This document shows positions 30,646 to 40,893 of a stretch of DNA of 64,000 bases, piece after piece. The notes under the pieces are model-generated. The model was not told the DNA's origin and did not search any database. It saw nothing but the letters and a program-made list of their open reading frames with translations. This DNA is from Pigmentiphaga aceris (GTDB lineage: Bacteria > Pseudomonadota > Gammaproteobacteria > Burkholderiales > Burkholderiaceae_B), in assembly GCF_008119665.1 (NCBI RefSeq), contig NZ_CP043046.1:5208001-5272000 (forward strand), given 5' to 3'. The stretch's first letter is position 1. Each line of letters opens with the position of its first letter. A program made the position numbers and the translations under genes.

Positions 30646-31081
30646 GGTTGTAGATCCGCCTAAGTGGGTGAAGGGCGCAAGGCGTCTCTCCGGCGCGGCA
30701 ATACATGTTGCGGCGCTCGGCAATACGTCCAGAACTTGGGGTGAAGATGGTCGTCGGGAAAGCTATGCAGCCCGAACGGGCTGCATTGTTGGACGGCCCG
30801 ATAAGAGCCGTTCCAAGACAGAACACACGCAGGTAGATCGTGTACTGATACGCGCACACGCCGCCTGATTGGCGACATCTGCGAGCCATCACGGATAAGC
30901 GTCAGGTCAGCTCAAAACAGCATGCCAACCCGGACTTCTCGTGATGGCTGCAAGCGTAATGCAGCCGTCATATGCTATTTTCGGCAGTAGAAGCAGGGTT
31001 TGCCCTCTATTCAACGTTATGAGTTGCTGTACTCGGCGCATTCCGTGCCGTTGAAGCAGTGATGTTTTTACAGAAAACGCC
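30646..31081. other. Divergent promoter region between chemoreceptor and folA
   Basis: 436 bases with no convincing gene. It contains a perfect interrupted palindrome (tgcagcccg-aa-cgggctgca) at 30766-30785, in the leader of the receptor gene. The folA promoter must lie in the last 150 bases, but no clear -35/-10 pair was found. Confidence 0.55.
30766..30785. promoter_or_regulatory. 20-base palindrome, possible operator or leader hairpin
   Basis: Two perfect nine-base arms (tgcagcccg / cgggctgca) separated by two bases, about 120 bases upstream of the third chemoreceptor gene. The symmetry fits a dimeric regulator site; as RNA it would be a hairpin with too small a loop to be stable at full length. 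Confidence 0.4.
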
Positions 31082-31567
31082 ATGCCTGCCATTACCCTCG
31101 TTGTCGCGTACACACGCAATCGTGTCATTGGCCGCGACAACAAAATGCCCTGGCACTTGCCGGGCGACCTTGCCCACTTCAAGCGCACCACGCTCGGCCG
31201 CCCGATCCTGATGGGTCGCAAGACCTGGGAGTCGATTGGTCGCCCGTTGCCCGGCCGCCAGAACATCGTGATCACGCGCAACGCCGCGTATGCAGCAGCC
31301 GGCGCAACCGTGGTCGACTCGCTGGATGCAGCACTGGCCGCCGCCGGTGACGTCGATCAGATCTTCGTGATCGGTGGTGCTGAAATCTTCAAAGACGCCC
31401 TGCCCCGTGCAAGCCGGTTGGTGGCAACGGAGATCGATGCCGACATCGATGGCGACACGTGGTTTGCCCCGCTGCCGGAAGGCCAATGGCAGGAAGTCGA
31501 AAGACTCCCGCAGCCCGAGGACAACGGCTTGTCGTACAGCTTCGTGACCTATACACGCACGCGCTGA
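31082..31567 (+). CDS. folA: Dihydrofolate reductase
   Basis: 161 residues, family length. DHFR reduces dihydrofolate to tetrahydrofolate with NADPH, recycling the product of ThyA. Visible landmarks: VIGRDNKMPWHLPGDLAHFK with the catalytic acidic residue (PGDL) and the Met20-type loop, GRKTWESIGRPLPGRQN for NADPH and folate binding, and FVIGGAEIFKDALP. It stands alone here, 11.7 kb from thyA, although the two are often neighbours. Confidence 0.96.
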   Translation: MPAITLVVAYTRNRVIGRDNKMPWHLPGDLAHFKRTTLGRPILMGRKTWESIGRPLPGRQNIVITRNAAYAAAGATVVDSLDAALAAAGDVDQIFVIGGAEIFKDALPRASRLVATEIDADIDGDTWFAPLPEGQWQEVERLPQPEDNGLSYSFVTYTRTR

Positions 31568-31596
31568 AACAACACAGTTCATGGCGGTGCAGGCAT

Positions 31597-31620
31597 CGGT
31601 GCAAGCCGCTTCTTGCACCG
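31597..31620 (+). terminator. Hairpin downstream of folA
   Basis: Nine-base inverted repeat (cggtgcaag / cttgcaccg) with a 6-base loop, 29 bases after the folA stop. No T tract, so a tentative terminator. Confidence 0.5.
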
Positions 31621-31834
31621 CTAGCTGCCTAGCGCGTCGGCACCCGACACCGAAGCCTGCACAAGCACTACAGTTCACGCAAAGCGACCAATACAGTTTG
31701 CCAATTTCCCGGCAAGCGTCCCTGTCGGGTTCGCCAACACCTCTCCAGACTGGCATTCTTACGCGTAATCCCGCACAGTCAGGCCTATCGACGCGGCTCG
31801 AGCCGCGCTTGGCCCCCCACATGGAGTGAGACAC

Positions 31835-33106
31835 ATGGCAGCGAATCCCGATTTTTCCGCAGTGACCCAGGCAGTGACCGATTTGCGCGTTGACGGCAAA
31901 CGCCTCTGGGACTCCCTGATGGAGCTGGCCAAGATCGGCGGCACCCCAAAAGGTGGCGTCTGCCGGTTGACCCTGACCGACCTGGACCGCCAGGGCCGCG
32001 ACCTGTTCATCAGCTGGGTGCGCGAACTGGGCTGCACCGTCCGCATCGACCCGATCGGCAACATCTTCGCGCGCCGGGCCGGCCGCAACCCCGATCTGCC
32101 CGTGGTGCAGACCGGTAGCCATCTGGATACGCAGCCAACCGGCGGCAAGTTCGACGGCAACTACGGCGTATTGGCCGGCCTGGAAGTGCTGCGCACCCTG
32201 CACGACGCCAACATCGTCACCGACGCCCCGCTGGAAGTCGTGGTGTGGACCAATGAAGAAGGCTCACGCTTCGTGCCCGTGATGATGGGCTCGGGTGTGT
32301 TCATCGGCGAATTCACACTGGAACAAGCGCTGAACGCCGTAGACCGCGAAGGCATCTCGGTGCGAGAAGCCTTGAACGCCATCGGCTATGCCGGCACCGA
32401 CCAGGTGGCAGGCCAGCCCGTTGATGCGTACTTCGAAGCCCACATCGAACAAGGCCCGATTCTGGAAGCCGAAGACACCGTCATCGGTGTGGTTACCGGT
32501 GCCCTGGGCCAACGCTGGTACGACGTTGAACTCACCGGCGTCGAAGCCCATGCCGGCCCCACGCCCATGCCGCTGCGCCGCGACGCGCTGCTGGCCGCCG
32601 CCGACCTGATTACCACAGTCAACCGCATCGCCAACAACCACGCGCCACACGCACGCGGCACGGTTGGCTACATGAACGTACACCCCAACTCGCGCAACGT
32701 GATCCCCGGTGGCGTGACCATGACCGTGGACCTGCGTGCAGGCGACGACGCAACCCTGACCGCGATGGACGCCGAACTGCGTTCCGCCTGCGCCGACCTG
32801 AACCGCTTTGGTGTCAGCAGCCAGGTGTCGCAAGTGGTGTACTTCCCGCCGCAGCCCTTCGCCCCGCCGCTGGTCGAAGCCGTGCGCGACGGCGCTGGCG
32901 CGCTGGGCCTGTCGGCCATGGACGTGGTCAGCGGTGCCGGACACGATGCGGTCTACATGGCGCGCGTGGCCCCCACGGCCATGATCTTCGTGCCCTGCAA
33001 GGACGGCATCAGCCACAACGAGATCGAAGATGCCAAGCCGGAACATCTGGAAGCCGGCTGCAATGTCCTGCTGCATGCGATGCTGGCGCGCGCCAAGGTC
33101 AGCTGA
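31835..33106 (+). CDS. Zn-dependent N-carbamoyl-L-amino-acid hydrolase / beta-ureidopropionase (M20 family)
   Basis: 423 residues from the ATG at 31835, with ggag eight bases upstream; a GTG at 31826 is in frame. It is an M20/amidase of the HyuC/AmaB type that hydrolyses N-carbamoyl amino acids or related ureido compounds. Dinuclear metal ligands are visible in QTGSHLDTQPTGGKFDG (His, Asp), TNEEGSRF (Glu), AYFEAHIEQGPILE (His) and GISHNEIE (His). The dimerisation lid (GVEAHAGPTPMPLRRDAL) is present. Substrate cannot be fixed between carbamoyl amino acid, ureidopropionate and allantoate. No hydantoinase gene is adjacent. Confidence 0.9.
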   Translation: MAANPDFSAVTQAVTDLRVDGKRLWDSLMELAKIGGTPKGGVCRLTLTDLDRQGRDLFISWVRELGCTVRIDPIGNIFARRAGRNPDLPVVQTGSHLDTQPTGGKFDGNYGVLAGLEVLRTLHDANIVTDAPLEVVVWTNEEGSRFVPVMMGSGVFIGEFTLEQALNAVDREGISVREALNAIGYAGTDQVAGQPVDAYFEAHIEQGPILEAEDTVIGVVTGALGQRWYDVELTGVEAHAGPTPMPLRRDALLAAADLITTVNRIANNHAPHARGTVGYMNVHPNSRNVIPGGVTMTVDLRAGDDATLTAMDAELRSACADLNRFGVSSQVSQVVYFPPQPFAPPLVEAVRDGAGALGLSAMDVVSGAGHDAVYMARVAPTAMIFVPCKDGISHNEIEDAKPEHLEAGCNVLLHAMLARAKVS

Positions 33107-33325
33107 AGCGGGATTGGGTTATGCCGATCACGGTGTCACCCTGCCATTGATGCGACATTCAGTGTCTTAAGCTGAAAATAAGCTGAATAAGTTACGACTT
33201 GCTTTAGATAAAGACCTGCGTACTGAGGGCAGCTATCCTGCCTTCAGAAGCTGGCCATTCAGGCCAGCAGCCTGCCCCGCAACACCCGCGCACAGGCAGG
33301 CCGCAAGTCTTATCAAGGAGCGTCG

Positions 33326-33757
33326 ATGACCAAAATCATTCTTGCCACGGACGGTTCCGAACACAGCCAGGCGGCTGCACACTATCTGGTCAGGAACCCG
33401 ATTCTGAATCCGCAAGCTGACGTGATCGTGGTTTCCGTTGCCACGCGCCTTCCGCCGCACGTCACCGGTTCGCTGTCTTCGGGCGATGCAAACAGCTGGT
33501 ACGAAGACGAAAACCGCAAGGCGCTGCAACCGGTCGAAGACATTCTGCGTGCCGGCAATATCCGCTTCAGCTCGGCGGGTTTAAACGGCGTGCCGGAAGA
33601 TGCGATCGTCGACTATGCAAATGAGGTCAGTGCTGACCTGATCGTGATCGGCACGCATGGCCATGGCGCGCTGCTGAATGCAGTGATGGGGTCGGTGGCG
33701 TCGAAGGTGTTGACGAAGAGTTCGGTGCCGGTGTTGTTGATTAAAAAGCCGGGTTGA
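33326..33757 (+). CDS. Universal stress protein (UspA family)
   Basis: 143 residues, single Usp domain (KIILATDGSEHSQAAAHYLV). The ATP-binding signature G-x2-G-x9-G-S is present in GTHGHGALLNAVMGSVASKV, so it is of the ATP-binding kind. aaggag lies six bases upstream of the ATG. Such proteins support survival under stress and stationary phase. Monocistronic; a hairpin follows the stop. Confidence 0.93.
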   Translation: MTKIILATDGSEHSQAAAHYLVRNPILNPQADVIVVSVATRLPPHVTGSLSSGDANSWYEDENRKALQPVEDILRAGNIRFSSAGLNGVPEDAIVDYANEVSADLIVIGTHGHGALLNAVMGSVASKVLTKSSVPVLLIKKPG

Positions 33758-33762
33758 TTTCA

Positions 33763-33781
33763 GCGCAGCCCTTGGCTGCGC
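33763..33781 (+). terminator. Hairpin downstream of the universal stress gene
   Basis: Perfect eight-base stem (gcgcagcc / ggctgcgc) with a 3-base loop, six bases after the stop. No T tract follows. Confidence 0.5.
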
Positions 33782-33800
33782 CATGTCGTAGAAGTCAAGT

Positions 33801-33837
33801 CGAGCGTTGAAGCGGATCGTCCGATTATTAACGCTCG
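33801..33837. terminator. Nested hairpin at the edge of the AT-rich island
   Basis: Outer arms cgagcgtt / aacgctcg enclose an inner cgga-tcg-tccg stem. It sits between the convergent stress-protein gene and the minus-strand island genes, so it may end both transcripts. It also marks where base composition changes sharply from GC-rich to AT-rich. Confidence 0.45.
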
Positions 33838-33876
33838 GTCTTGTTCAAAACAGGAGAAAACCGAAATCATTCAGAG

Positions 33877-34224
33877 TCATTCTTCGGAGCGACAATAAGA
33901 ATTTATAAAATAATTTATTACTTGATCGATTTTTTCAATCCGGGAAAAATCGGACTTTCGAGCAACATAATCCACCTCCATATCCGGCGGGACTTCTCTG
34001 AATATTCTCATGCCAGGTGGACCATCGGGGGGATAGACAATAACCGTCGTTGGAAATTCTTCCTTCACATAGAATTTTCTTCCGTGGTTTTTCATTTCCT
34101 CATAAACCCTGAACCCTTGGTAATTTTCCTTCTCAATTGTTCCAAGAAAGTTCTCATTCGAATTTTTCGAGATCGAACCTAGTTGTAACTTGGAATCTGT
34201 TCTCGAAAAGTCCTTTCTGCTCAT
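33877..34224 (-). CDS. Hypothetical protein, C-terminal part of a split island protein (gene B, unit 2)
   Basis: 115 residues, no known family. The segment GFRVYEEMKNHGRKFYVKEE and the following 60 residues align without gaps with the decayed copy at 34769-34963: from YVK to the final Cys I count 16 identities in 60 positions plus many conservative changes (shared YVK, P, G, R, YV, SD, R, I and C). The ATG overlaps the stop of the preceding frame (ATGA). Adding one T to the T6 run at 34228-34233 would fuse both frames into one 198-residue protein, so this is more likely the tail of a frameshifted gene than a gene of its own. AT-rich codon use unlike neighbours. Confidence 0.5.
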   Translation of the reverse strand: MSRKDFSRTDSKLQLGSISKNSNENFLGTIEKENYQGFRVYEEMKNHGRKFYVKEEFPTTVIVYPPDGPPGMRIFREVPPDMEVDYVARKSDFSRIEKIDQVINYFINSYCRSEE

Positions 34225-34472
34225 AAGAAAAAATACTCAGGAAACTCTGGAAAATTAATTGCGTCCTCTTTGGAGATTTCAAGCTTCAACCTGACTATAT
34301 CTCCCAGACCCCCCTCAAAGTTGGCCAATACGAGGTGAGATGGGAATGAGCAGCGGTTCCAAAAAAAATTTTCTGGACGACCTTCTACAGCAGGTTTACT
34401 TAAAATCATCCCTAGAAGACAGAAGAAAAAAACAGCTATCAGTACTACTGCCTCCAACACTAGTCTTCTCAT
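34221..34472 (-). CDS. Hypothetical membrane-anchored protein, N-terminal part of a split island protein (gene B, unit 2)
   Basis: 83 residues from the ATG at 34472; an in-frame ATG at 34517 would add 15. One N-terminal membrane segment (LEAVVLIAVFFFCLLGMIL) is followed by a short exported or cytoplasmic domain with WNRC. In the decayed unit-1 copy the equivalent segment reads WHGC at the same distance from an LLG motif at the end of the membrane span. Ends at an ATGA overlap with the 115-residue frame. Function unknown. Confidence 0.5.
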   Translation of the reverse strand: MRRLVLEAVVLIAVFFFCLLGMILSKPAVEGRPENFFWNRCSFPSHLVLANFEGGLGDIVRLKLEISKEDAINFPEFPEYFFL

Positions 34473-34524
34473 AAAATTCCACAGCAAGAAATACTGGTCC
34501 GTCGCAAGAGACGCCATTCAACTC

Positions 34525-34605
34525 ATAAAAGCTACAGATCATGCAAGACCTGAGCAATGCAGCATCAGAATTGGTCAGAGAAATAAAGCTGCGGCAAGCG
34601 CCCAT
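34525..34605 (-). pseudogene. Remnant of island gene A (unit 2)
   Basis: A minus-strand stretch reads LTNSDAALLRSCMICSFY. It matches LTSSDARLPYPLYECSFF of the unit-1 remnant at nine of 18 positions without gaps. It begins right behind the degraded gcvP end and has lost its 5' part, and the frame runs on into gene B. Too short to be a working gene. Confidence 0.35.
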
Positions 34606-34611
34606 AAGAAA

Positions 34612-34747
34612 GCGCTTTCGCGCTGGTTCGGTCGTGCCGCCGGTCTACTTGCTGACCATCAAACCTCGACGTAGCTCTCCAACGGCAGGTAGCCGCAGAT
34701 CAGATTCCGATCGCCTTACGCGTTATCCACATGCGCCCCCGGCCGCC
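34612..34747 (-). repeat. Direct repeat of the gcvP 3' end and terminator (degenerate copy)
   Basis: 136 bases that align without gaps with 35717-35852, differing at 18 positions by hand count (about 87% identical). It covers the last 29 codons of gcvP, the stop, and half of the terminator stem (agcgctttcgcgct kept, T tract lost). Same orientation, 1105 bases from the intact copy. Confidence 0.88.
34659..34747 (-). pseudogene. Degenerate gcvP 3'-end fragment
   Basis: Read in the gcvP frame it gives [31 protein letters not shown], against [15 protein letters not shown] and PPLESYVEV in the real gene. The Tyr codon is changed to TAA. Only the last part of the gene is present, so it cannot be functional. 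Confidence 0.85.
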
Positions 34748-34768
34748 GTAGTAAGCGTTGGAATCAAA

Positions 34769-35344
34769 TCACTCACGGTCAACCTTATTGCAAATCAACT
34801 TAATACGGCTATCTACAATATTATTAATTTCGTAAAACCTCAGAACATCCGACCCCTCTATTACATAAGCAAGCTGGATATTTTCTGAGATGTTTCGGTA
34901 CACTCGTGCCGTTTGAAGCCCTTCAGATGAAACCATAATTAATGCTGCCGGGCCATCTTTTTTACGTAGTATCTGCTATACCCATCACCTGGAGGCGAAA
35001 AATAAAGATCAAAACCAGCAAGATCGGAATCATCAGCAAGATAATAATAATAAAATTTAGAAACCCATCTTCCTTGCGATGAAGCTCTACTTTGCGATGC
35101 ATCTCGGTGCCATATCAATGCAACTGACAAAGGGAATGATGAAGACCCTTGCATATAATTATCCGAAGCACCTATATTCAATCTAGCAACCTCATCGAAT
35201 ACAGCTCTCAATCCGAACTCTCCAGCTATGCAGCCGTGCCACCTCTGCTGCTCGCTATCACGCTAAAAGATATTTATCAAAACAAAAGAACCTAGCAATA
35301 AAAAGGACAACAACAAAAACGTTCTGTTTTTTTGACTTGAACAT
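34769..35344 (-). pseudogene. Frameshifted copy of the membrane-anchored island protein (gene B, unit 1)
   Basis: Three pieces in two or three frames. N-terminus: ATG at 35344 (MFKSK), an A7 run at 35327-35333 where dropping one A opens a membrane segment (RTFLLLSFLLLGSFVLINIF), then an in-frame TAG at 35263-35265. Middle: the frame from 35262 to 34939 (RDSEQQRWHGCIAGEFGLRA to YYVKK). C-terminus: after the A6 run at 34958-34963, a second frame ending at 34769 (KDGPAALIMVSSEG to KVDRE) that carries the homology to the unit-2 protein. Corrected length about 191 residues, close to the 198 of unit 2. Product family unknown. Confidence 0.6.
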
Positions 35345-35594
35345 CTTCACCACCAACAAAGCCATTGACTGCGAACCTACCCAAATACTGCAGATCGCTA
35401 TCTAAAAGAAAACATATTTTTCTTCTAAAACATATAAAACCGAACAAACCCGGAACACGGTCACAGAAGAAGCTACATTCGTAAAGCGGGTAGGGCAATC
35501 TGGCGTCAGAACTCGTCAGTATTTTTTAACCACTCCAGGCTCGGCTCTTTCTCCCCAGAAAACCAATACCCCCCCAAAAAAAATTTTTATTCAT
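35292..35594 (-). pseudogene. Remnant of island gene A (unit 1)
   Basis: ATG at 35594 followed by runs of T8 and G7 (35569-35583). Adding one G yields MNKNFFWGGYWFSGEKEPSL; a further shift at the A6 run near 35527 continues into ILTSSDARLPYPLYECSFF and on to about residue 100. No single frame is open through. The LTSSDA part matches the unit-2 remnant. The homopolymers just after the start would suit slipped-strand switching, but decay is equally likely. Confidence 0.35.
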
Positions 35595-35706
35595 GACACA
35601 GCAGGTCAAATTTTATTATCTTGATAAATTTTCTTTATTCATAAGCACTGAGTACTCCATCTGATGTCACCTTTCGTGTCATCAATGCTTGAAAACTGAC
35701 GGACAT

Positions 35707-35733
35707 AAAAAAACCGGCGCTTTCGCGCCGGTT
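35707..35733 (-). terminator. Rho-independent terminator of gcvTHP
   Basis: Stem accggcgc / gcgccggt with a 4-base loop (gaaa on the minus strand), followed on the minus strand by seven T. It lies 30 bases past the gcvP stop. Confidence 0.9.
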
Positions 35734-35763
35734 CGGTCGTGCAGCAGGTCTACTTACCGACCA

Positions 35764-38643
<2,880 letters not shown>

Positions 38644-38836
38644 GAAGGGATTCCTGCGGGAAATGATCCAGGGGTCGGATCAGGAAAAACGAATGGGGAA
38701 ATACGAAAACGACGTCGAACCGACAAACCAGCGCCAGTCGAAACGCTGCTGGCGCAAGGCATACCTGCTTTGGGAGCAGAGGGTCGTAAGTTCGAAGCCA
38801 TCCAGCTGCGAGCCAAGGCCCGCAGCTGGACTACGC

Positions 38837-39214
38837 TCAGGCGTCCAGCGAAGCCTGGTAGCTCGATGCGTCCAGCAGCTTGCTGATGTCAGCCGGATTG
38901 GCCGGCTTGATCTTGAAGATCCAGGCGGTGTACGGGGCTGCGTTCAGGGTTTCCGGGCTGTTTTCCAGCTCTTCGTTGAAGGCAACGATTTCGCCGTCAA
39001 CCGGGGCGTAGATGTCGGAAGCGGCCTTGACCGACTCGACCACACCAGCGGTTTCGCCAGCCTTGAGCGTGGCACCCACTTTGACGTCGCCGACGTACAC
39101 CAGGTCACCCAGCTGGTCTTGTGCGGGGTCGGTGATACCGACGACAAACACGTCACCTTCGGCGCGGACCCATTCGTGGGTGGCGGCATATTTCAGATCG
39201 GTGGGCAGATTCAT
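38837..39214 (-). CDS. gcvH: Glycine cleavage system H protein
   Basis: 125 residues from the ATG at 39214, with ggag seven bases upstream; a longer frame upstream is not conserved. The lipoylated Lys-63 is in VVESVKAASDIYAPVDGEI. H-protein shuttles the aminomethyl group between GcvP and GcvT. Typical fold markers YAATHEWVRAEGDVFVVGIT and DLVYVGDVKVG are present. Second gene of the operon. Confidence 0.98.
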   Translation of the reverse strand: MNLPTDLKYAATHEWVRAEGDVFVVGITDPAQDQLGDLVYVGDVKVGATLKAGETAGVVESVKAASDIYAPVDGEIVAFNEELENSPETLNAAPYTAWIFKIKPANPADISKLLDASSYQASLDA

Positions 39215-39285
39215 GAGGTACTCCGATGGCGGCGCAGCGCTCGCCGCGCCATGGGAAAAAGGGAAAAACGGGGCTAGCGCGGCGA

Positions 39286-40389
39286 TCAGGCCGACGCGTG
39301 GTCTACGGCAGCACCATTGCGCACAAACGGCAGTTTGCACACTTGGGCCGGGACCAATTTTCCGCGAATATCGACGTGGACAACATCACCGACTGCAACG
39401 CCTGCGGGCAGACGCGCAAAGCCGATCGACACGCCCAGCGTGGGCGACATGCTGCCGCTGGTCAGTTCACCATCACCATGCGGCGTTTCCACGCGCATGT
39501 GGGCGCGCATCACGCCACGCTCCAGCAGCTTCAGGCCATGCATGCGGCGTGTGCCGCCGAAAACTTCCAGCGCGTCGCGGCCGATGAAACGGCGCTCGGC
39601 GTCTTTGCTGTGCACGGTCCAGGTCAGGCCAGCTTCTGCCGGGAAGACCAGCTCGTCCATGTCCTGGCCATACAGATTCATGCCGGCTTCCAGACGCAGC
39701 GTGTCGCGTGCGCCCAGGCCGCAAGGCTTCACGCCAACGGCGATCAGGTCACGCCACAGCTCGGCAACTTCAGAGGCAGGCACCACGATTTCGAAACCGT
39801 CTTCACCGGTGTAGCCGGTGCGTGCCACCAGGGCCGTACCCGCTTCCACGGCCGAGAACACGCCCAGCGCGTCGGTCACGGTTTCCCAGGCCGGGCGCGC
39901 GGCCCACACCTTGGCGCGGGCCTGCGGGCCTTGCACGGCAATCATCGCCAGATCGCGGCGCGGGGTGATGGTGACGTCCCAGTTCTGTGCAGCTGCCACG
40001 CGCTGCATCCATGCGATGTCCTTGTCGGCGGTGCCGGCATTGACCACCACGCGGTAGTGCGTGGGCGTGAAGAAATACACGATCAGGTCATCGATGACCC
40101 CACCCTGCGGGTTCAGCATGCACGAGTACAAGGCCTTGCCAGGCAGGCTCAGGCGGGCCACGTCGTTGGCGATCAACAACCGCAAGTAAGCCTGGGCACG
40201 CGGACCGATGACATCGACGTTCAGCATATGCGACACGTCGAACATGCCGGCGTCACGACGCACGGTGTGGTGTTCGTCCAGTTGCGACCCATAGGCGATG
40301 GGCATGTCCCAACCGCCAAAGTCGACCATCTTGGCGCCCAGGGCGACGTGTTCTGAATGAAGCGGGGTTTGTTTCAAGGCATGCGACAC
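39286..40389 (-). CDS. gcvT: Aminomethyltransferase, glycine cleavage T-protein
   Basis: 367 residues. Transfers the methylene group from aminomethyl-lipoyl GcvH to tetrahydrofolate, releasing ammonia. Motifs: [41 protein letters not shown] and [18 protein letters not shown]. First gene of the operon; its leader carries the glycine riboswitch, so it is expected to be switched on by glycine. Confidence 0.98.
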   Translation of the reverse strand: MSHALKQTPLHSEHVALGAKMVDFGGWDMPIAYGSQLDEHHTVRRDAGMFDVSHMLNVDVIGPRAQAYLRLLIANDVARLSLPGKALYSCMLNPQGGVIDDLIVYFFTPTHYRVVVNAGTADKDIAWMQRVAAAQNWDVTITPRRDLAMIAVQGPQARAKVWAARPAWETVTDALGVFSAVEAGTALVARTGYTGEDGFEIVVPASEVAELWRDLIAVGVKPCGLGARDTLRLEAGMNLYGQDMDELVFPAEAGLTWTVHSKDAERRFIGRDALEVFGGTRRMHGLKLLERGVMRAHMRVETPHGDGELTSGSMSPTLGVSIGFARLPAGVAVGDVVHVDIRGKLVPAQVCKLPFVRNGAAVDHASA

Positions 40390-40460
40390 GGCAACTCCAG
40401 CAAGGCAAGGGCGTATAGGGGGAATGACAGCACGTCACTGCAAGCAGTAATTCGTACTGT

Positions 40461-40710
40461 CTCACGCCCCTCTGTCCTTTTGCCTGAGAGTTTTCCGTCG
40501 CCCGCGTGGCGGGGGGCCGGTGTGCACCTTCGGCGGTCCCGCGACAGGCCTGGCCTGTGGGGACTCTCTCCAGAGTGCTGTCCCGTGCGAACACGGCACA
40601 CGATGCGGTATTGGAGCCTGAGCGATTCTGGGCGAATTGCGCCTTCGGCGGCATGGCGGCGGGTTTCCCGGCCGCATGCGCTCTCCCGCGTGATGCGTCG
40701 ACAGCGGGAC
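40461..40710 (-). promoter_or_regulatory. Tandem glycine riboswitch
   Basis: Read on the minus strand, two aptamers lie in a row upstream of gcvT. Aptamer 1 (about 40710-40600): gcgggagagcgc, then gccgaaggcgcaa, then cgctcaggctccaatacc. Aptamer 2 (about 40590-40461): ctctggagagag, cgccgaaggtgca, ctctcaggcaaaaggacaga. These are the conserved cores of the glycine riboswitch. In known cases glycine binding turns gcv expression on. About 70 bases separate it from the gcvT start. Confidence 0.93.
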
Positions 40711-40893
40711 GAAGAATACCAAGAAAAGCCCGGCTAGGGCAGATGGCAAACATGACACCCGCACGCAAATGTCACGCAAGGGTCACGTCAGCTTAATGTA
40801 AGGAACCCATAGTCCGGCCCTCTTACTTATTACGCGACTGGGCCAGGCGTCTCGACGACAGCAGATGCCTCGGCCCCTAACGGAGTGCCTCTT

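Noticed and set aside
34541..34888. Plus-strand 115-residue frame in the island
   Set aside because: It runs antisense through the degenerate gcvP end and the remnant genes, so it carries no independent coding evidence.
33841..35700. Prophage or transposon remnant
   Set aside because: No integrase, transposase, terminal inverted repeat or tRNA site was seen; the flanking repeat is the gcvP end itself.
40740..40893. Two-component or LuxR-type box upstream of the nuclease gene
   Set aside because: gtcacg appears twice 11 bases apart, but spacing and flanks match no known box well enough to claim.
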